64,000 nucleotides of DNA from Pontibacter ramchanderi. Lineage in GTDB: Bacteria; Bacteroidota; Bacteroidia; Cytophagales; Hymenobacteraceae. Of this stretch, positions 61,567 to 64,000 are shown in pieces. The notes below the pieces were generated by a model that made no database searches, was not told where the DNA came from, and worked only from the letters and a program-made list of their open reading frames with translations. Position 1 is the stretch's first letter; each line of letters begins with the position of its first letter. A program made the translations under genes and the position numbers. The stretch lies in the NCBI RefSeq assembly GCF_002846395.1, contig NZ_PJMU01000002.1:1054001-1118000 (forward strand), read 5' to 3'.

Positions 61567-63099
61567 TTACTGTGCTTTTTGAAGAAGTGATTCGCCCGTC
61601 ATCTCCAACGGCTGCGCTATACCCATCAGCTCTAGTATTGTCGGGGCGATGTCGCCAAGCTTACCTGGCCGCAGGGTGCCGCTGTAGTCGTTGCTCACGA
61701 GCACGCAGGGCACCAGGTTAGTGGTGTGGGCTGTGTTTGGCGTGCCGTCCGGGTTGATCATGTAATCCGCATTGCCGTGGTCGGCAATCACAATCACATC
61801 ATAGTTGCTTTGCAGGGCGGCATTCACCACCGCCTCGGCGCAGCGGTCTACCGCTTCACAGGCTTTCACGGCAGCCTCGAATACGCCGGTGTGGCCCACC
61901 ATGTCGGGGTTGGCGAAGTTGAGGCAGATAAAATCGGCTGTTTGCTGCTGCAGCTCCGGCACAATGGCATCGCGGATATCGTAGGCGCTCATCTCGGGCT
62001 TCAGGTCGTAAGTGGCCACCTTAGGCGATGGGCACAGCAGGCGCTTCTCACCGTCGAAAGGCACTTCGCGTCCTCCCGAAAAGAAGAAAGTTACGTGCGG
62101 ATATTTCTCTGTTTCAGCGATACGAATCTGTTTGCGACCGGCCTTGGCTACTACCTCGCCGAGTGTATTGTTCAGGTTGTCTTTATCGAAAATAGCCTCC
62201 ACTCCTACGAAAGTGTCGTCGTAGTTGGTCAGGGTGGTATAGCGCAGGTTGAGCTTGTGCATGTGCTGCTCCGGGAAGTCCTGCTGCGTGAGTGCCTGCG
62301 TGATCTCACGACCACGGTCGGTGCGGAAGTTGAAGCAGATCACCACATCGCCCTCCTTGATTGTAGCAATCGGCTGCTGCTCGTTGTTTACTTTTACGAT
62401 CGGCTGGATGAACTCGTCGGTAACACCGGCATTGTAAGAGTCCAGCACGGACTTGATGAGGTTTTGCGAAGGTGTACCCTGGCCGTGCACCAGCAGATCG
62501 TAGGCCAGCTTCACGCGCTCCCAGCGGTTGTCGCGGTCCATGGCGTAGTAACGGCCAATCACCGAGGCGATGGTGCCCGTCGTGTTTTCGAGGTGCTGCT
62601 CCAGGTCGTTGATGTACTTCACGCCTCCTTTCGGGTCTGTGTCGCGGCCATCCATAAACGCGTGGATGTATACCTTGTCCAGGCCGTAATCGAAGGCGGT
62701 AGTACAGAGCGCCTTGAGGTGCTCGATATGCGAGTGCACGCCCCCGTCAGAGAGCAGACCGATGAGGTGCACATCTTTTTTGTTTTCTTTGGCAAAGGTA
62801 TAGGCACCTGCCAGTGCCGGCATGGAGGCCAGCTTATGCTCCGCAATGGATTTGTTGATGCGCACCAGGTCCTGGTACACTACGCGGCCGGCACCCAGGT
62901 TCATGTGCCCTACTTCCGAGTTGCCCATCTGCCCCTCCGGTAGTCCCACGGCCTCACCGGAGGCCTGCAGCGTGGTATGCTGGTACGTCTGAATGATGTG
63001 ATCGTAGAAGGGCGTGTGTGCCTTGTGTATAGCCGAAACCTCCGGATTGGTGGCAATTCCCCAGCCATCCAGAATCATGAGCATTACCTTTTTATCCAT
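61567..63099 (-). CDS. gpmI: Cofactor-independent phosphoglycerate mutase
   Basis: A 510-residue manganese-dependent glycolytic enzyme that interconverts 3- and 2-phosphoglycerate. Motifs: LMILDGWG at the N-terminus with the first metal Asp, GQMGNSEVGHMNLGAG with the phosphorylated serine, DGRDTDPKGG, GRYYAMDRDNRWERV, and IVIADHGNADYM in the C-terminal metal site. I start at 63099 (MDKKVM); the frame could extend to 63117, but that start overlaps the -7 promoter element. The lipoprotein gene follows with 1 base between stop and start. Confidence 0.97.
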   Translation of the reverse strand: MDKKVMLMILDGWGIATNPEVSAIHKAHTPFYDHIIQTYQHTTLQASGEAVGLPEGQMGNSEVGHMNLGAGRVVYQDLVRINKSIAEHKLASMPALAGAYTFAKENKKDVHLIGLLSDGGVHSHIEHLKALCTTAFDYGLDKVYIHAFMDGRDTDPKGGVKYINDLEQHLENTTGTIASVIGRYYAMDRDNRWERVKLAYDLLVHGQGTPSQNLIKSVLDSYNAGVTDEFIQPIVKVNNEQQPIATIKEGDVVICFNFRTDRGREITQALTQQDFPEQHMHKLNLRYTTLTNYDDTFVGVEAIFDKDNLNNTLGEVVAKAGRKQIRIAETEKYPHVTFFFSGGREVPFDGEKRLLCPSPKVATYDLKPEMSAYDIRDAIVPELQQQTADFICLNFANPDMVGHTGVFEAAVKACEAVDRCAEAVVNAALQSNYDVIVIADHGNADYMINPDGTPNTAHTTNLVPCVLVSNDYSGTLRPGKLGDIAPTILELMGIAQPLEMTGESLLQKAQ

Positions 63100-63103
63100 G
63101 GTG

Positions 63104-63111
63104 CAAATATA
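63104..63111 (-). promoter_or_regulatory. -7 element immediately upstream of gpmI
   Basis: TATATTTG on the minus strand, an exact TAnnTTTG match, with CACC between it and the ATG at 63099. Transcription would begin on or beside the start codon. Confidence 0.55.
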
Positions 63112-63405
63112 AGACAATCTGTGGTGCCTTGCGGGCTTAAATAACTGATTTGTGCTTCGGTGCTGGGAAGCCTGCCCGGAAATGCTTAAATTGTAACAAA
63201 TGCCAGTGATGGTGGCCCCTGCTGGGCAGAAGGGCGAAAGCCGCTGCTGTTAGCGCTGGGTATAAGATTTGTTCCTGTAACGGCAGGTATAATTATCTCG
63301 TTACAGCGACATATATTGATAATTCTTAATAATTTTAGGTACTTGCTCAGCACTTTTGTTGGCATAGTTTTAGCTGATAGAGAGGCAAGATTACTTACAC
63401 ACCTT

Positions 63406-63828
63406 ATGAAAAACTTTAAAAACATTGCGGTAGTACTTTTCCTGGCTATGATCACCTCTTTATTCGCTTCCGGACAGGCCATGGCCCAAAAGGATGTGTT
63501 TGACGGTGTGGAGGCGGCTTTGCGGGCGGGCTCTGCCAAGGACCTGGCCAGGCACTTCGACAGCAAGGTAAGCCTATCGTTTGCTGACGAGAAGGCCACG
63601 GATTACAGCAAAACCCAGGCAGAGTTTGTGATGAAGAACTTCTTCAGCAAAAACCCGCCTACCGGCTTCGCCTACAACTTCCCGACGCCCAGTGAGTCCG
63701 TGCGGAAAGACAAGCGTTATGTGATAGGCACCTATACCCACCGCAACGGTTCTTACACCACTTTGATAAGGGTAAAGGACGCGGGAGGCAAGTTTCTGAT
63801 CCATTCCATCGATTTCATAAAAGATTAA
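63406..63828 (+). CDS. DUF4783 protein
   Basis: A 140-residue secreted or periplasmic protein. Signal peptide AVVLFLAMITSLFASGQAMA, then a compact alpha-beta domain with FDGVEAALRAGSAKDLARHFD, DYSKTQAEFVMKNFF and TLIRVKDAGGKFLIHSIDFIK. This is the DUF4783 pattern, an NTF2-like fold of unknown function that sits next to nadC in many Bacteroidota. I start at 63406, because the earlier frame start adds a segment ahead of the signal. A terminator follows, before nadC. Confidence 0.85.
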   Translation: MKNFKNIAVVLFLAMITSLFASGQAMAQKDVFDGVEAALRAGSAKDLARHFDSKVSLSFADEKATDYSKTQAEFVMKNFFSKNPPTGFAYNFPTPSESVRKDKRYVIGTYTHRNGSYTTLIRVKDAGGKFLIHSIDFIKD

Positions 63829-63852
63829 GCAGATAATAGTGAGATTTTTAGC

Positions 63853-63885
63853 AAGGCTCGGGGTATATACCGGGCCTTTTTTTAT
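63853..63885 (+). terminator. DUF4783 terminator
   Basis: AAGGC..CGGGGTA and TACCGGGCCTT arms with one mismatch and a T run, 25 bases after the stop. It overlaps the -7 element of nadC. Confidence 0.8.
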
Positions 63886-63890
63886 TTTTG
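63883..63890 (+). promoter_or_regulatory. -7 element immediately upstream of nadC
   Basis: TATTTTTG, an exact TAnnTTTG match, with CACC between it and the GTG at 63895. It has the same CACC spacing as gpmI. Confidence 0.5.
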
Positions 63891-63894
63891 CACC

Positions 63895-64000
63895 GTGAAA
63901 GCAACATACCTGACAGAAAAAAGCATAGCCGAGTTTATATCCCAGGCTCTGGCCGAGGATGTAGGCGATGGCGACCACTCGTCGCTGGCTTCTATACCTG
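63895..64000 (+). CDS. nadC: Nicotinate-nucleotide pyrophosphorylase (carboxylating), N-terminal part
   Basis: The first 35 residues of a frame running off the right edge. It starts at GTG 63895 and reads through SIAEFISQALAEDVGDGDHSS. ALAEDVGDGDHSS is the conserved beginning of quinolinate phosphoribosyltransferase, the last step of de novo NAD synthesis before NaMN. The position after DUF4783 supports this. The catalytic residues lie outside the window. Confidence 0.82.
   Translation, partial: MKATYLTEKSIAEFISQALAEDVGDGDHSSLASIP

Noticed and set aside
61726..62943. 405-codon plus-strand frame opposite gpmI
   Set aside because: gpmI on the minus strand has the full set of motifs; the opposite frame has low-complexity His/Val-rich sequence and no family.
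1..64000. AGGTATAG as a -10 promoter box
   Set aside because: It is as common inside genes and on both strands as in spacers and does not sit at a fixed distance from start codons.
1..64000. CRISPR arrays, rRNA, intact tRNA genes, insertion sequences, prophage
   Set aside because: I looked for regularly spaced repeats, conserved rRNA words, cloverleaf patterns and transposase or phage proteins and saw none.

Overview
The window looks like a chromosomal segment from a pigmented, aerobic Bacteroidota of the Cytophagales, most like Pontibacter or another Hymenobacteraceae. The taxon is inferred. The evidence is: three secreted proteins with type IX secretion (T9SS) sorting domains, a CrtD-CruF carotenoid gene pair, promoters of the Bacteroidota kind (TTTG, about 20 bases, then TAnnTTTG), almost no Shine-Dalgarno sequences, and Bacteroidota families such as DUF4783 followed by nadC. 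Coding density is high. I see no rRNA, intact tRNA, CRISPR array, transposase or prophage.

Layout. 0-5 kb: the tail of an AsmA-like protein, a DUF4382 lipoprotein, a DinB/lipoprotein pair, diacylglycerol kinase, two tandem msrB genes and an SDR. 5-10 kb: a somewhat AT-richer accessory stretch with an esterase-like hydrolase, a GNAT, a YdeI-like protein, a frameshifted GIY-YIG gene and an orphan lipoprotein. 10-29 kb: mostly housekeeping and signalling genes. These are fumC, a CHASE-PAS histidine kinase, radA, a TlpA-like protein, a baeRF protein, a radical SAM protein, MscS, a FeoB-associated small protein, an IMPase/DUF4105 pair, rsmI and pterin dehydratase, then a stress-like group (SDR, two disordered hydrophilin-like proteins, phosphatase). 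29-39 kb: a strongly AT-rich island with two large T9SS cargo proteins, the second a 2040-residue protein with about 17 IPT/TIG domains. 39-50 kb: glyA-tatC-rpiB, a polytopic membrane protein, rbfA-methyltransferase-lolC/E and an SNF2 helicase. 50-55 kb: carotenoid genes, a TetR-like regulator and a thioredoxin pair. 55-64 kb: prfA, several secreted or lipoproteins, an M43 metalloprotease, gpmI, DUF4783 and the start of nadC.

The strongest unexplained signal is a short word, AGGTATAGC (core GGTATAG), scattered through genes in all frames, through spacers and on both strands. By eye I find roughly 80 copies of the 7-base core, where about 8 would be expected by chance. It forms a perfect 18-base palindrome at 22925, clusters six-fold upstream of glyA, and is nearly absent from the AT-rich T9SS island. 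Its density resembles DNA uptake sequences or the cyanobacterial HIP1 motif. Other curiosities are -7 promoter elements only four bases from start codons, a REP-like hairpin at 49474, a dispersed 16-19-base repeat, and two spacers with low-complexity inverted flanks.
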